Origin: JBGQOG01 sp052113705
GTDB taxonomy: Bacteria > Pseudomonadota > Alphaproteobacteria > Rhodobacterales > Rhodobacteraceae
DNA length: 64,000 bases
Reading direction: 5' to 3'
Assembly: GCF_052113705.1 (NCBI RefSeq)
Contig: NZ_JBGQOG010000013.1
Location: forward strand, 65,482-129,481
Shown one piece after another: positions 26,576 through 36,531 of this stretch (the stretch's first letter is position 1; each line of letters begins with the position of its first letter). Under the pieces are notes generated by a model, which was not told where the DNA came from, did not search any database, and saw nothing but the letters and a program-made list of their open reading frames with translations. The position numbers and the translations under genes are program-made.

Positions 26576-26591
26576 TGGGATATGTGGTCTC

Positions 26592-27476
26592 TCAGCCCAT
26601 GCGTTCGGAGGCGTAGGAACCGGGGCTGGCGGGGAAGACCACGGTCTTGTTGCCGTTCTGGAAGACGCGGTGGTGGATATGCGCATGGATCGCGCGGCTG
26701 AGCACCTGCGCCTCGACATCGCGGCCGAGCGAGACGTAGTCTTCGGCGCTTTGCGCATGGGTGATGCGGACGGTGTCCTGCTCGATGATCGGGCCCTCAT
26801 CAAGGTCGGCGGTGACGTAATGGGCGGTGGCGCCGATCAGTTTCACGCCGCGCTCATAGGCCTGTTTATAGGGGTTGGCGCCTTTGAACGAGGGCAGGAA
26901 GGAATGGTGGATGTTGATGATCCGGCCCGACATCTTCTTGCAGATCGCATCCGAGAGCACCTGCATGTAGCGGGCGAGCACCACAAGCTCGGCGCCCGAA
27001 TCCTCGACCACGGCCATCAGACGGGCTTCGGCTTCGGGTTTGTTCTCCTTGGTCACCTTGATGTGGTGGAAGGGGATATCATGGTTCACCACCACCTTTT
27101 GATAGGTCAGGTGGTTGGAGACGACGCCGACAATGTCGATCGGCAGCGCGCCGATGCGCCAGCGGTAGAGCAGGTCGTTCAGGCAATGGCCGAAGTTCGA
27201 GACCATCAGCAGGACCTTGGTCCGCTCCAGCCCCGGGGTGATCGCCCATTCCATCTCAAATTCGGTGGCGATGGGGGCAAAGCCCGCAATCAGTTCCTCG
27301 GCCTTGGCGCCGGTTTCCGACACGAAGGTGGTGCGGGTGAAGAAATTGCCGGTCAGCGGATCGTCGAATTGTGCGGAATCGGTGATGTTGCAGCCCGCTT
27401 CGGCCAGATAGCCGGAGATGGCGGCAACGATGCCGCGGCGCGAGGGGCATTTGACGGTCAGGACATAGGCGGTCAT
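26592..27476 (-). CDS. purU: Formyltetrahydrofolate deformylase
   Basis: 294 residues. The N-terminal 80 residues form an ACT regulatory domain (YVLTVKCPSRRGIVAAISGY). The hydrolase domain follows with VLLMVSNFGHCLNDLLYRW and the active-site block INIHHSFLPSFKGANPYKQA and IGATAHYVTADLDEGPII, holding the catalytic His and Asp of the formyltransferase fold. PurU hydrolyses 10-formyl-THF to formate and THF, balancing one-carbon pools and, in some bacteria, feeding PurT. Length matches E. coli PurU (280). Confidence 0.96.
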   Translation of the reverse strand: MTAYVLTVKCPSRRGIVAAISGYLAEAGCNITDSAQFDDPLTGNFFTRTTFVSETGAKAEELIAGFAPIATEFEMEWAITPGLERTKVLLMVSNFGHCLNDLLYRWRIGALPIDIVGVVSNHLTYQKVVVNHDIPFHHIKVTKENKPEAEARLMAVVEDSGAELVVLARYMQVLSDAICKKMSGRIINIHHSFLPSFKGANPYKQAYERGVKLIGATAHYVTADLDEGPIIEQDTVRITHAQSAEDYVSLGRDVEAQVLSRAIHAHIHHRVFQNGNKTVVFPASPGSYASERMG

Positions 27477-28011
27477 CGGGATTCCTTCACTTCGGTCGGC
27501 CGGGGGCCGGTGCGCATTTCACTTGCCGCACCATCGGGCCAGCGGCGCTATCGTGCCAGCCCTGAAACGACCCGCCTGACGCGAAAGGCGACGACATTTC
27601 GTCAAGACGCCGCGCGCTTGGGCGGCACAGGTTTCCGATAGTGGAGGCGGGCCGGACGCCGGGGGCGCAGGGTGATGCGCGACGGGCCGCGGCGGGGCGG
27701 GCGGGCAGGGGCCTCTGGCCGCAGTGACGACGCGCCGGGCGCCGCACCGGGGGCGCGATGTGAGGGCCGGTTGCGTGGCGTGATCGATGGGGGGAGGGGG
27801 AGGCTGAAGGGGCCGGTCGCCCGGGCAGGGGCGCGGTGCGGTCCCCCGGCGCCGCGCTGCGCCGCGATCTGGCGGGACGGCGTTGCGGCCCGGATGCTGT
27901 CCGGGTGCAACCGGCCTGCGGCCGGGCAGGCAGCGGGCGAGGGGGGCAGCGTGCGGCTTGGCCGCCTGCCCCTCTCCAATCCTTCGGGGGAGGTTCGTCA
28001 GAACCGGCTGG
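27477..28011. other. Long GC-rich spacer, no gene seen
   Basis: About 535 bases between the fdx stop and the purU start, both minus strand. Several frames on both strands stay open only because the base composition is extreme; their translations are Arg/Pro/Ala-rich and show no family pattern or ribosome site. No hairpin with a T-run was found. The purU promoter should lie in the lower part. Confidence 0.5.
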
Positions 28012-28335
28012 TCAGATCTGCTTCTCGGGCAGGTTGACCACCAGCCCGTCAATCGCATCGGTCACCTTGATCTGGCAGGTCAGCCGCGAGCGGACCGGAT
28101 CGGGTTTCCAGGCGAAATCGAGCATGTCTTCTTCCATCGAATCCCGGGCGGGCAATTTCTCGACCCAGTCGGGCGCCACATAGACATGGCAGGTCGAACA
28201 GGCGCAGGCACCGCCGCAATCGGCATCGATCCCCGGCACGCCATTGTCGCGCGCGCCCTCCATCACGGTCATGCCCGTGCGGACCTCGACGACATGCTCG
28301 GTTCCGTTGTGTTCGACATAGGTGATCTTTGCCAT
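28012..28335 (-). CDS. fdxE: 2Fe-2S ferredoxin, FdVI/adrenodoxin type
   Basis: 107 residues. The cluster ligands are in the pattern C-x5-C-x2-C (DADCGGACACSTCHVYV) with the fourth Cys in SRLTCQIKVTDAIDGL, and the N-terminus is AKITYVEHNGTEHVVEV. It matches the length and motifs of Rhodobacter capsulatus ferredoxin VI and the ISC-associated Fdx/adrenodoxin group, but from memory differs from FdVI at many positions, which argues that the organism is a relative and not R. capsulatus. Such ferredoxins feed electrons to cytochromes P450 or to Fe-S cluster assembly. No isc/suf genes are adjacent. Confidence 0.93.
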   Translation of the reverse strand: MAKITYVEHNGTEHVVEVRTGMTVMEGARDNGVPGIDADCGGACACSTCHVYVAPDWVEKLPARDSMEEDMLDFAWKPDPVRSRLTCQIKVTDAIDGLVVNLPEKQI

Positions 28336-28572
28336 GGCTGTGCATCCTCATCGGCTGGGGCAGGGTCGGGCGTCGCGCCGCGGTTCGGAGCAAGACTTAG
28401 GATATCATTCCGCCCGGCGCCAGTGGGCTGCGGGCAAAATGCCGTGCGGGCGCGCGGCCGTCAGGGCGGGGGCGCGGGGCAGGGGCGGGCAGGGGCGGGC
28501 GGCGGGGCCGCTCTTCCCGTTGCGGCTGCAAGCGGTTAAGGTGGAGCGCTGTCGGGCATTGCGGAGGACTGA

Positions 28573-29154
28573 ATGCGAAGGAAGCTGGGCCGGTACGGGT
28601 CGCATGCGGTGACGGCGACGCTTTGCGCGGTGATCGGCGTCGCTCTTTGGCTGCCCGCCCGGGCACAGGCCGAGGAGATGTCGCTTGCCGGGCAGATCGA
28701 GCTGAAAGAGCCGACACCGCAGCCCGGCGTCTGCTACGTCATCCAGACCAAACCGGCGGTTTTTGAAACCACCACCGAACAGATCCAGGTCTCGGCCGAG
28801 CGGCGCGATCCGAAGACGGGCGAGGTGATCCGCCCGGCGCGCTACCGGACGGAAACCCGGCAACGGATGGTGTCGGCGCGGGTGCCGCAATGGTTCCGCA
28901 CCCCCTGCCTCGAGCAATTGACCGATGACGGAATCGCCACCTTGCAGCGCGCGTTGCAGGCCCGGGGCGTCTTTCGCGGCGAGATCACCGGGCGTTACGA
29001 CCGCGCCACGCAGCGGGCGGTGCATGTCTGGCAAAAGGCGCGCGGCCTCGACAGCGGCAAGCTCTCGTTCCAACTGGCGCGCGAATTGGGGCTGGTGCCC
29101 TGGGAGACCCCGCCCGAACCGCTGACCGATGTCGGCAAGACGGCCGGCGAGTGA
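28573..29154 (+). CDS. Exported peptidoglycan-binding domain protein
   Basis: 193 residues. Residues 1-33 form a Sec signal peptide (positively charged start, hydrophobic TLCAVIGVALWLPARAQA). The C-terminal third (QLTDDGIATLQRALQARGVF then GEITGRYDRATQRAVHVWQK) is a PG_binding_1 three-helix domain. The middle has Cys at about 48 and in RTPCLEQL, possibly a disulfide. No catalytic domain is attached, so it is probably a structural or accessory cell-wall protein of the periplasm. It is divergent from the ferredoxin gene and convergent with degP. Confidence 0.85.
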   Translation: MRRKLGRYGSHAVTATLCAVIGVALWLPARAQAEEMSLAGQIELKEPTPQPGVCYVIQTKPAVFETTTEQIQVSAERRDPKTGEVIRPARYRTETRQRMVSARVPQWFRTPCLEQLTDDGIATLQRALQARGVFRGEITGRYDRATQRAVHVWQKARGLDSGKLSFQLARELGLVPWETPPEPLTDVGKTAGE

Positions 29155-29361
29155 TCTGACCCGAGGCATTTTGCCCGCTGATGTCGCCCGCCGCGGCCTC
29201 CGCGAGCGCAGGGGACCCTAGGGAGAACAGGGGCCGCCCCAGGATCAGGCGGCCGCCGTAGGATCAGGTGGCCGCGGGGGGAGCAGGCAGCGGCCGGGAC
29301 CCCCGCACCAGCAGGCGGACCGCGCCGGACCCGCCCCTGCCATTCATCCGCCATCCCACGC

Positions 29362-29390
29362 AAAAAGGGCGCCCGTGGGGGCGCCCTTTT
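29362..29390 (-). terminator. Rho-independent terminator of degP
   Basis: Stem AAAAGGGCGCC (29363-29373) / GGCGCCCTTTT (29380-29390), 11 bases, with a 6-base loop; on the minus strand it ends in TTTTT. It starts 28 bases after the degP stop. T residues on the plus side suggest it also stops the convergent gene. Confidence 0.85.
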
Positions 29391-29417
29391 CCGTGCAGGT
29401 CAGGGAGGGCCTGCAGT

Positions 29418-30911
<1,494 letters not shown>

Positions 30912-31063
30912 TGACTACTCCCTTATCCTGAGGTGCGCGGGGTTCCGCCGAAAGCGTCCTGCGCATGCTCTGGTTTCATACCTTTGCGGCAGTTTGTGCA
31001 AATGAAAGCCCATCGCGCCGCGTCACATGGGCGTGAGCCTAACGGGGATTGCGCGCGAGGGGT

Positions 31064-31093
31064 AAAAAAAGGGCCGGTCCTGACGACCGGCCC
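31064..31093 (-). terminator. Rho-independent terminator of hflKC
   Basis: Perfect 9-base stem GGGCCGGTC (31071-31079) / GACCGGCCC (31085-31093), loop CTGAC; on the minus strand the stem is followed by seven T residues (A run 31064-31070). It lies about 90 bases after the hflC stop. Confidence 0.88.
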
Positions 31094-31180
31094 CTGGTAT
31101 TTTTCACCGCCACCCGCGCCACCCGCCCCGGCACCAAGGATGCCGGGATGTGCAGTGTCCGCAGGATGGCAAGATCCTGC

Positions 31181-32080
31181 TCAGCGGATTGGCACCGTTT
31201 CGGTGTCGCCGGTCGGGGCCTGATCGTTCCGCATATATTCAAAGAACTGGCTGTCGGGCTGCATCACGATCTTGGAATTGCCCGATTGCAGCGCCCGCTC
31301 ATAGGCGGTCAGCGAGCGGGTGAAGGCAAAGAACTCCGGGTCGCGGCCAAAGGCCTCGGCATAGATGCCGTTCCGGGTTGCATCGGCTTCACCGCGGACC
31401 ACTTCGGCCTGCTTTTGCGCCTCCGAGGTCAGCTCGATCACCGTCCGGTCGGCGGTGGCGCGCACGCGCTGTGCCGCCTCGCCGCCGCGCGCGATCTCAT
31501 CCGTGGCTTCCCGCTCGCGCTCGGCCCGCATCCGGGCAAAGGTCGAGGCAAGGTTCTGCTTCGGCAGATCGGTGCGCGTCAGCCGCACGTCGATGATCTC
31601 CACCCCGATCGAGGCCGATTTGAGGCGGGCCTGGTCACGGATGCGGTTCATCAGCGGCGTGCGGTCATCCGAGAGCACGGTGGTCGAGGGCACGGTCCCC
31701 ATTACCTCAAAGATCTCGGCATTGATGATCTGGTCGAGCAGACCCCGGGCGCGGGCTTCGCCGCCGGTGCCCACCGCTTCGCGGAATTTCACCACATCGA
31801 CGATGCGCCAGCGCGCGAATGCATCCACCACCAGACGGCGGTCATCGAGCGGTGTGACCTCCATCGGCTGCGTCGGCAGGCTCAGGATGCGGTCGTCATA
31901 GGTGACCACGTCCTGAATGAACGGCAGCTTGAAGGATAGACCCGGCGCTTCCTTGACGGCTTTCACCTGACCGAATTGCAGCACCAGCGCCTTTTCGCGT
32001 TCATCGACGATGAACACCGACGACATGCCGACAAAGATCACAGCGGCGACGGCGGGGATCAGAAGTTGCTTGCGAAACAT
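31181..32080 (-). CDS. hflC: Protease modulator HflC
   Basis: 299 residues: an N-terminal membrane anchor (LLIPAVAAVIFVGMSSVFIV) followed by an SPFH/prohibitin domain (DEREKALVLQFGQVKAVKEA near the membrane, RDQARLKSASIGVEIIDVRL further on) and a coiled helix with RMRAEREREATDEIARGGEA. With HflK it forms the ring that surrounds and restrains the FtsH protease on the periplasmic side. The start overlaps the hflK stop by one base (TGATG), so the two are coupled. Confidence 0.96.
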   Translation of the reverse strand: MFRKQLLIPAVAAVIFVGMSSVFIVDEREKALVLQFGQVKAVKEAPGLSFKLPFIQDVVTYDDRILSLPTQPMEVTPLDDRRLVVDAFARWRIVDVVKFREAVGTGGEARARGLLDQIINAEIFEVMGTVPSTTVLSDDRTPLMNRIRDQARLKSASIGVEIIDVRLTRTDLPKQNLASTFARMRAEREREATDEIARGGEAAQRVRATADRTVIELTSEAQKQAEVVRGEADATRNGIYAEAFGRDPEFFAFTRSLTAYERALQSGNSKIVMQPDSQFFEYMRNDQAPTGDTETVPIR

Positions 32081-33255
32081 CAGTTGCTCCCCGTGTTGCT
32101 GGTGTTGGTGGCGGGCGCCGTCGGCGCACGGTTCAGCTGATCCAGCGGCAGATAGGGCACGACCCCGCCTTCGCCGGTCACCCCGTCGAGGATCACCTTA
32201 TCCATCCCCGAGAGCACTTTCTCCATGGTTTCGAGATACATCCGGCGACGGGTCACTTCCGGCGCCTTGACGTATTCGGCATAGATCGCGTTGAAGCGGC
32301 TGGCTTCACCTTCGGCCTCGTTCACCACCTGGGCGCGGTAGCCTTCGGCCTGTTCCACCAATTGTGCCGCTTTACCGCGCGCGGCGGGCAGCACTTTGTT
32401 GGCATAGGCATCGGCTTCCTTCTCCAGCCGGTCGCGCTCTTGCTGCGCGGCCTGCACTTCGCGGAAGCTGTCGATAACTTCGCTCGGCGGGTTGGCGGAA
32501 CCAAAGTTGATCCGCACCACGCTGATCCCGGCGTTATAGCTGTCGAGCGTGCGCTGCACCGCCAGTTTCAGATCGGCGGTGATCGCGCCCCGGTCGCGGT
32601 TCAGGATCGGCGCCAGTTCGCGCCGCGCGATGATGTCGCGCATGGCGGATTCCGACACGGCCCGGATCGTGTCTTCCGGATCGGCGAGGTTAAAGAGATA
32701 AAGCTCCGGATCGGCGATGTTCCAGATCACCTGGAAATCCACATCGACGATGTTCTGGTCGCGCGTCAGCATCAGCCCGGAATCGGTCGAGTTTTCCGGC
32801 CCGGTGCCAATGTCGGTCGTCCGCTCGCGCGTCACCGGCACGATCTCATGCGTGACCACCGGCCAGGGCGCGAAATTCAGACCCGGCTGGCCGATCTGAT
32901 AGCTTCTGCCGAACAAAAGCTCGACCGCCAGCTCATCAGGTTTCACCGTGTAAAAGGACGAGAAGGCCCAGACACCCACCGCCGCCAGCACCGCAATGCC
33001 GATGGTGCCGCGGTTGAAGGCCGGGCCCGAGGGCAGGCCGGAGCCGCCGTTGCCGCCACCCGGGCCGCGCCGGTCTGCGCCGCCGCGCCCGCCCATCAGG
33101 ACGCGCAGCTGCTCAGAGCCCTTTTTCATCAACTCATCGATCTCGGGGATCTGCGGGCCTTCACCCGGCCGTTTGCCGGGACGACGCCCGCCCGCATTGC
33201 GGTCGTCGTCGTCATTGTTGCCGCCACCGCCGCCCCAGGGACCTCCGTTGCTCAT
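32080..33255 (-). CDS. hflK: FtsH protease activity modulator HflK
   Basis: 391 residues. The cytoplasmic N-terminus is Gly/Asn/Asp-rich and low complexity (GGPWGGGGGNNDDDDRNAGG), as usual in HflK; a membrane span lies near residues 87-105 (IGIAVLAAVGVWAFSSFYT) and the SPFH domain follows (DELAVELLFGRSYQIGQPGL, VVRINFGSANPPSEVIDSF), then a long charged helix. Partner of HflC in FtsH control. First gene of hflKC; 57 bases from the gor stop. Confidence 0.96.
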   Translation of the reverse strand: MSNGGPWGGGGGNNDDDDRNAGGRRPGKRPGEGPQIPEIDELMKKGSEQLRVLMGGRGGADRRGPGGGNGGSGLPSGPAFNRGTIGIAVLAAVGVWAFSSFYTVKPDELAVELLFGRSYQIGQPGLNFAPWPVVTHEIVPVTRERTTDIGTGPENSTDSGLMLTRDQNIVDVDFQVIWNIADPELYLFNLADPEDTIRAVSESAMRDIIARRELAPILNRDRGAITADLKLAVQRTLDSYNAGISVVRINFGSANPPSEVIDSFREVQAAQQERDRLEKEADAYANKVLPAARGKAAQLVEQAEGYRAQVVNEAEGEASRFNAIYAEYVKAPEVTRRRMYLETMEKVLSGMDKVILDGVTGEGGVVPYLPLDQLNRAPTAPATNTSNTGSN

Positions 33256-33312
33256 CCGTTCCTCGCTTTTTTATCTACTTCGCTGTGCAGTTGGGCACGA
33301 AATTGTGAGATT

Positions 33313-34674
33313 TCAAGCCGTCCGTGTCGGTTTGCGCATCGTGACCAGCTCTTCTGCCATGGTCGGATGCACCGCGCAGGTGCGGTCAAAATCCTCTTTT
33401 GTTGCGCCCATTTTGACCGCAATCCCGGCCAGTTGGATCATTTCGCCCGCTTCAGGTGCGACAATATGGCACCCCAGCACTTTGCGGGTCCGGGCGCAGA
33501 CCACGAGTTTCATCAGCACTTTATGCGTGCGGCCGGCAAAAGCGGTGCGCATCGGCTTGAACGTGGTCGCATAGACCTCGATCGGGCCTTGGGCGCGGGC
33601 CTCTTCCTCGGTCATCCCCACGGTGCCAAGTTCACAGGGCTGCGTGAAGACGGCGGAGGCCACCAGATCGTGGTCGGGCTGGCGCGGTTTGCCGCCAAAG
33701 ACCGTATCGGCAAAGGCATGACCCTCGCGGATCGCCACCGGGGTCAGGTTGATGCGGTCGGTCAGATCGCCCACGGCATAGATCGAGGGGACCGAGGTCT
33801 GGCTCCAGCCATCCACCACCACTTCGCCATTGCGGCCAAGCTGCACGCCCAACGCCTCCAGCCCGAGGCCCTTGCTGTTCGGCTTGCGCCCGGTGGCATA
33901 GACCACGGCGCCGAAGACCCGCTCGGTCCCGTCGCTGGCCTTGACCAACACGCCGCCCGCCGCCTTCTCCATCGACACCACATCGGTGCCACACATGAGG
34001 TTGACGCCGCCCGCGGTGATCTGCTCGGCCACATGGCCGCGCGCCTCATCGTCAAAGCCGCGCAGGATCTGGCTGCCGCGGTAAAATTGCGTCACCTCCA
34101 CCCCGAGGCCGTTGAGGATGCAGGCGAATTCGCAGGCGATAAAGCCGCCGCCCACCACCAGCACGCTTTCCGGCAGCCGGTCGAGCTTGAACACCTCATT
34201 CGAGGTCAGCGCCAGCGCCGCCCCCGGCACATCGGGCACGAAGGGCCAGCCGCCGGTGGCCAGCAGGATGTGCTTGGCGGTCACCGTGGTGCCATCGGCC
34301 AGTGCCACCGTATGCGGATCGGTCAGCGTGGCGCGGCTGTCATAAACCGTCACCCCCGCCGATTTCAGCCCGCCACGATAGGCGGCCTCCAGTCGGTCCA
34401 GCTCGGTGTCGAGCCGGGCGCGGAAGGTGCCCCAGTCGAAGCCTGCGGCGATCACATCCCAGCCATAGGCGCGGGCGTCTTCCATCGCGGCGGGATAGGA
34501 GGAGGCAAAGACCATCAGCTTTTTCGGCACGCAGCCGCGGATCACGCAGGTGCCGCCCATGCGGTATTCTTCCGCAAGGCCCACCCGCGCCCCATGTTCC
34601 GAAGCCGCGATCCGCGCCGCGCGCACGCCGCCCGAGCCGCCGCCGATGACGAAGAGGTCGTAGTCGAAAGTCAT
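33313..34674 (-). CDS. gor: Glutathione-disulfide reductase
   Basis: 453 residues of the class I pyridine-nucleotide disulfide oxidoreductases. FAD-binding FVIGGGSGGVRAARIAA is at the N-terminus; the redox disulfide is in GGTCVIRGCVPKKLM; the NAD(P)H site is VLVVGGGFIACEFACILNGL, with RG in YRGSQILRGF consistent with NADPH use; the second FAD segment is SIYAVGDLTDRINLTPVA; the catalytic His-Glu is in CAVHPTMAEELVTMR at the C-terminus. It reduces GSSG with NADPH. It begins two bases after the rpiA stop and is probably cotranscribed, which links NADPH-producing pentose metabolism and glutathione recycling. Confidence 0.95.
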   Translation of the reverse strand: MTFDYDLFVIGGGSGGVRAARIAASEHGARVGLAEEYRMGGTCVIRGCVPKKLMVFASSYPAAMEDARAYGWDVIAAGFDWGTFRARLDTELDRLEAAYRGGLKSAGVTVYDSRATLTDPHTVALADGTTVTAKHILLATGGWPFVPDVPGAALALTSNEVFKLDRLPESVLVVGGGFIACEFACILNGLGVEVTQFYRGSQILRGFDDEARGHVAEQITAGGVNLMCGTDVVSMEKAAGGVLVKASDGTERVFGAVVYATGRKPNSKGLGLEALGVQLGRNGEVVVDGWSQTSVPSIYAVGDLTDRINLTPVAIREGHAFADTVFGGKPRQPDHDLVASAVFTQPCELGTVGMTEEEARAQGPIEVYATTFKPMRTAFAGRTHKVLMKLVVCARTRKVLGCHIVAPEAGEMIQLAGIAVKMGATKEDFDRTCAVHPTMAEELVTMRKPTRTA

Positions 34675-34676
34675 GT

Positions 34677-35465
34677 TCAGTCGCCCAGATCCGAGAAGAG
34701 ATTGTCGTTTTCCATGAAGTCGATCTTGTCGTGGCTGACCTTGCCTTCATTGATGTCGCGCAGTTCCACCCTGCCGTCGCCATGGCCGATGATCACGATG
34801 TCGGCGATGTCGATGAAGAGGCCGTTCTCGACCACGCCGGGGATCTGGTTCAGCACCAGTGCCAGCTGCCGCGGATTGCCGATGCGGTTCAGATGCAGAT
34901 CGACGATGTAATTCCCCTCATCGGTGACAAAGGGTTGCGTGCCGTTCAGCCGCAGCGTCGTGTTGCGCCCCAGCACATCCATCGAGACCAGCGTCTCCTC
35001 GATCAGCGCGCGGGTGGTCTGCCAGCCAAAGGGCACCACCTCAACCGGCAGCGGAAACGCCCCGAGCTGCGCCACTTCTTTCGCGGCATCCGAGATGACG
35101 ATCATCTGATCCGAGGCGGTGGCCACGATCTTTTCCTGCAAGAGCGCACCGCCGCCGCCCTTGATCAGGTTCAGGCCCGGGTCGAATTCATCGGCGCCGT
35201 CAATGGTCAGATCCAGCCATTTCGCCTCATCGAGGCCGACAACGGTGATCCCCACCTGCCGCGCCAGATCGGCGGTGCGGCTGGAGGTGGGCACGCCGGT
35301 GATCTTCAGACCCTCTTCGCGCACCAGTTCACCCAGACAGCGCACCATCCAGGCGGCGGTCGAGCCGGTCCCGAGGCCGACCCTCATGCCGTCCTCCACG
35401 AAGTCAACCGCCCGGCGGGCGGCGGCGAATTTGGCCTTGTCGATCGGGGAAAGTTCTGCGGGCAT
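34677..35465 (-). CDS. rpiA: Ribose-5-phosphate isomerase A
   Basis: 262 residues. Conserved RpiA segments are VGLGTGSTAAWMV (phosphate-binding), DGADEFDPGLNLIKGGGGAL (catalytic Asp and Lys) and the E of LQEKIVATAS. It interconverts ribose-5-phosphate and ribulose-5-phosphate in the pentose-phosphate and Calvin cycles. Start ATG at 35465 is preferred (AAGGAG seven bases upstream) over an in-frame ATG at 35480. Upstream gene on the same strand is DUF1638, 72 bases away. Confidence 0.95.
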   Translation of the reverse strand: MPAELSPIDKAKFAAARRAVDFVEDGMRVGLGTGSTAAWMVRCLGELVREEGLKITGVPTSSRTADLARQVGITVVGLDEAKWLDLTIDGADEFDPGLNLIKGGGGALLQEKIVATASDQMIVISDAAKEVAQLGAFPLPVEVVPFGWQTTRALIEETLVSMDVLGRNTTLRLNGTQPFVTDEGNYIVDLHLNRIGNPRQLALVLNQIPGVVENGLFIDIADIVIIGHGDGRVELRDINEGKVSHDKIDFMENDNLFSDLGD

Positions 35466-35537
35466 CGGGGGCTCCTTCAAACGGTCCCCGGCGTTATAGG
35501 CAAATACCCCCCCGCGCGCGAGACCAAAACCGCAGGA

Positions 35538-36248
35538 TCAGAGCGCGGCGAGGGCAGGGGCCAGATCGCCATAGCCGGTGGAGCGGCGCGCATAGGCCAG
35601 CCCCAGCCGCGCGGCGGCGGCTTCGGCCAAAGCATCGAGGGCAGGGTCCTCGGTCTGCGCCAGATAGACCAGCTGTTCGTAATGGCCGAAATACATGTCG
35701 CGCAGCTCGGGATGCCGGTCGAGGCCCATCGGCCGCCAGACAAAGGCATCGAACTGCCGCACCAGAAAATCGGTCAGATAGAAAGAGGTGAATTCGGTCT
35801 CGGCATGCGCAGCAAAGGTCTCATTGCCTTCGAAAAACGCATAGCAATGCGGCCCGGCCACCATCTCGACCCCCAGCGCCGCACAGCGGGCCTGCAAGAG
35901 GCCGCCAGTGCCGCAATCGGCATAGACCACAAAGATCTGTGCGTAATCGGGGCGGTGTTTGCGCACCGCCGCCTCCACCGCATCGGCGATCCGTTCGGGC
36001 CAGAGATGCAGATTGGCGGGCAGGCAGGTCAGATCGAGATGCGCCCAGCCATTCGCGGCTTTCAGCGCCAGGATTTCCCGCGCCAGCGCCCCGCAGGCGA
36101 TCAGCAGCACCCGGTCTTTCGGGGCCGCGGTCGCGCCGACCATCAGCGGCAATCCCGCCTCGGTCAGCGCATCTTCGGTCAGCGCAGCTTCAGTCAGCGC
36201 GCCGGGCGCGAGAGCCTCATGGCCCTGCGGCAGATCCGCGGGGCACAT
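35538..36248 (-). CDS. DUF1638 domain-containing protein, associated with corrinoid methyltransferase locus
   Basis: 236 residues, no membrane span. From about residue 45 (DRVLLIACGALAREILALKA) the sequence follows the DUF1638 family, with conserved Cys residues in LIACGAL, LDLTCLPANLHLWP, VVYADCGTGGLL and AGPHCYAFFEGNE that could bind a metal or cofactor. Residues 18-32 are a threefold repeat (LTEAALTEDALTEAG) encoded by 15-bp DNA repeats. In many genomes DUF1638 lies next to corrinoid-protein and methyltransferase genes, as here: a 52-residue membrane protein, a B12-binding protein and a homocysteine methyltransferase are directly upstream. From memory, mutant-fitness work in related marine Rhodobacteraceae tied such genes to methionine synthesis; that is not verifiable here. 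A role in making or reactivating the methyl-corrinoid is inference. Confidence 0.88.
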   Translation of the reverse strand: MCPADLPQGHEALAPGALTEAALTEDALTEAGLPLMVGATAAPKDRVLLIACGALAREILALKAANGWAHLDLTCLPANLHLWPERIADAVEAAVRKHRPDYAQIFVVYADCGTGGLLQARCAALGVEMVAGPHCYAFFEGNETFAAHAETEFTSFYLTDFLVRQFDAFVWRPMGLDRHPELRDMYFGHYEQLVYLAQTEDPALDALAEAAAARLGLAYARRSTGYGDLAPALAAL

Positions 36249-36269
36249 CTCAGCGCGCCCGCATCCGGC

Positions 36270-36428
36270 TCACTCCACCCGTGCCATCAGCCGCACCAGC
36301 CCGGCCCCGGCCAGCAGCCCGAGCCCCAGCAGGGGAAGCGGCAGACCGGCATGGGCGGCGAACCACAAAGTGGCACCGGCGGCCAGAATGACAGCGATGA
36401 TCAGCGCGAGAAAATGGGGAAGCGGCAT
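36270..36428 (-). CDS. Small membrane protein, 52 residues, unrecognised
   Basis: A short frame with a strong ribosome site (GGAGGACC, three bases before ATG at 36428) and TGA at 36270-36272. The protein starts MPLPHFLALIIAVILAAGAT, has a second hydrophobic stretch PLPLLGLGLLAGAGLV and ends RLMARVE, so two membrane-spanning helices in a hairpin are predicted. It lies between the corrinoid-protein gene (104 bases upstream) and DUF1638 (21 bases downstream), all in the same direction, and should be part of that unit. Small hydrophobic proteins at this position could be easily missed by gene callers. Function unknown; a link to the methyltransferase system is contextual only. Confidence 0.72.
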   Translation of the reverse strand: MPLPHFLALIIAVILAAGATLWFAAHAGLPLPLLGLGLLAGAGLVRLMARVE

Positions 36429-36531
36429 GTTGGTCCTCCGTCTCCCCAGTATATGGGAACAAGCCCCGATGATTCCAAGGGATTTGACGCGCGGTCAGCC
36501 CGCGCGCCGTAAATTTCAGCACGCGCGGCGC

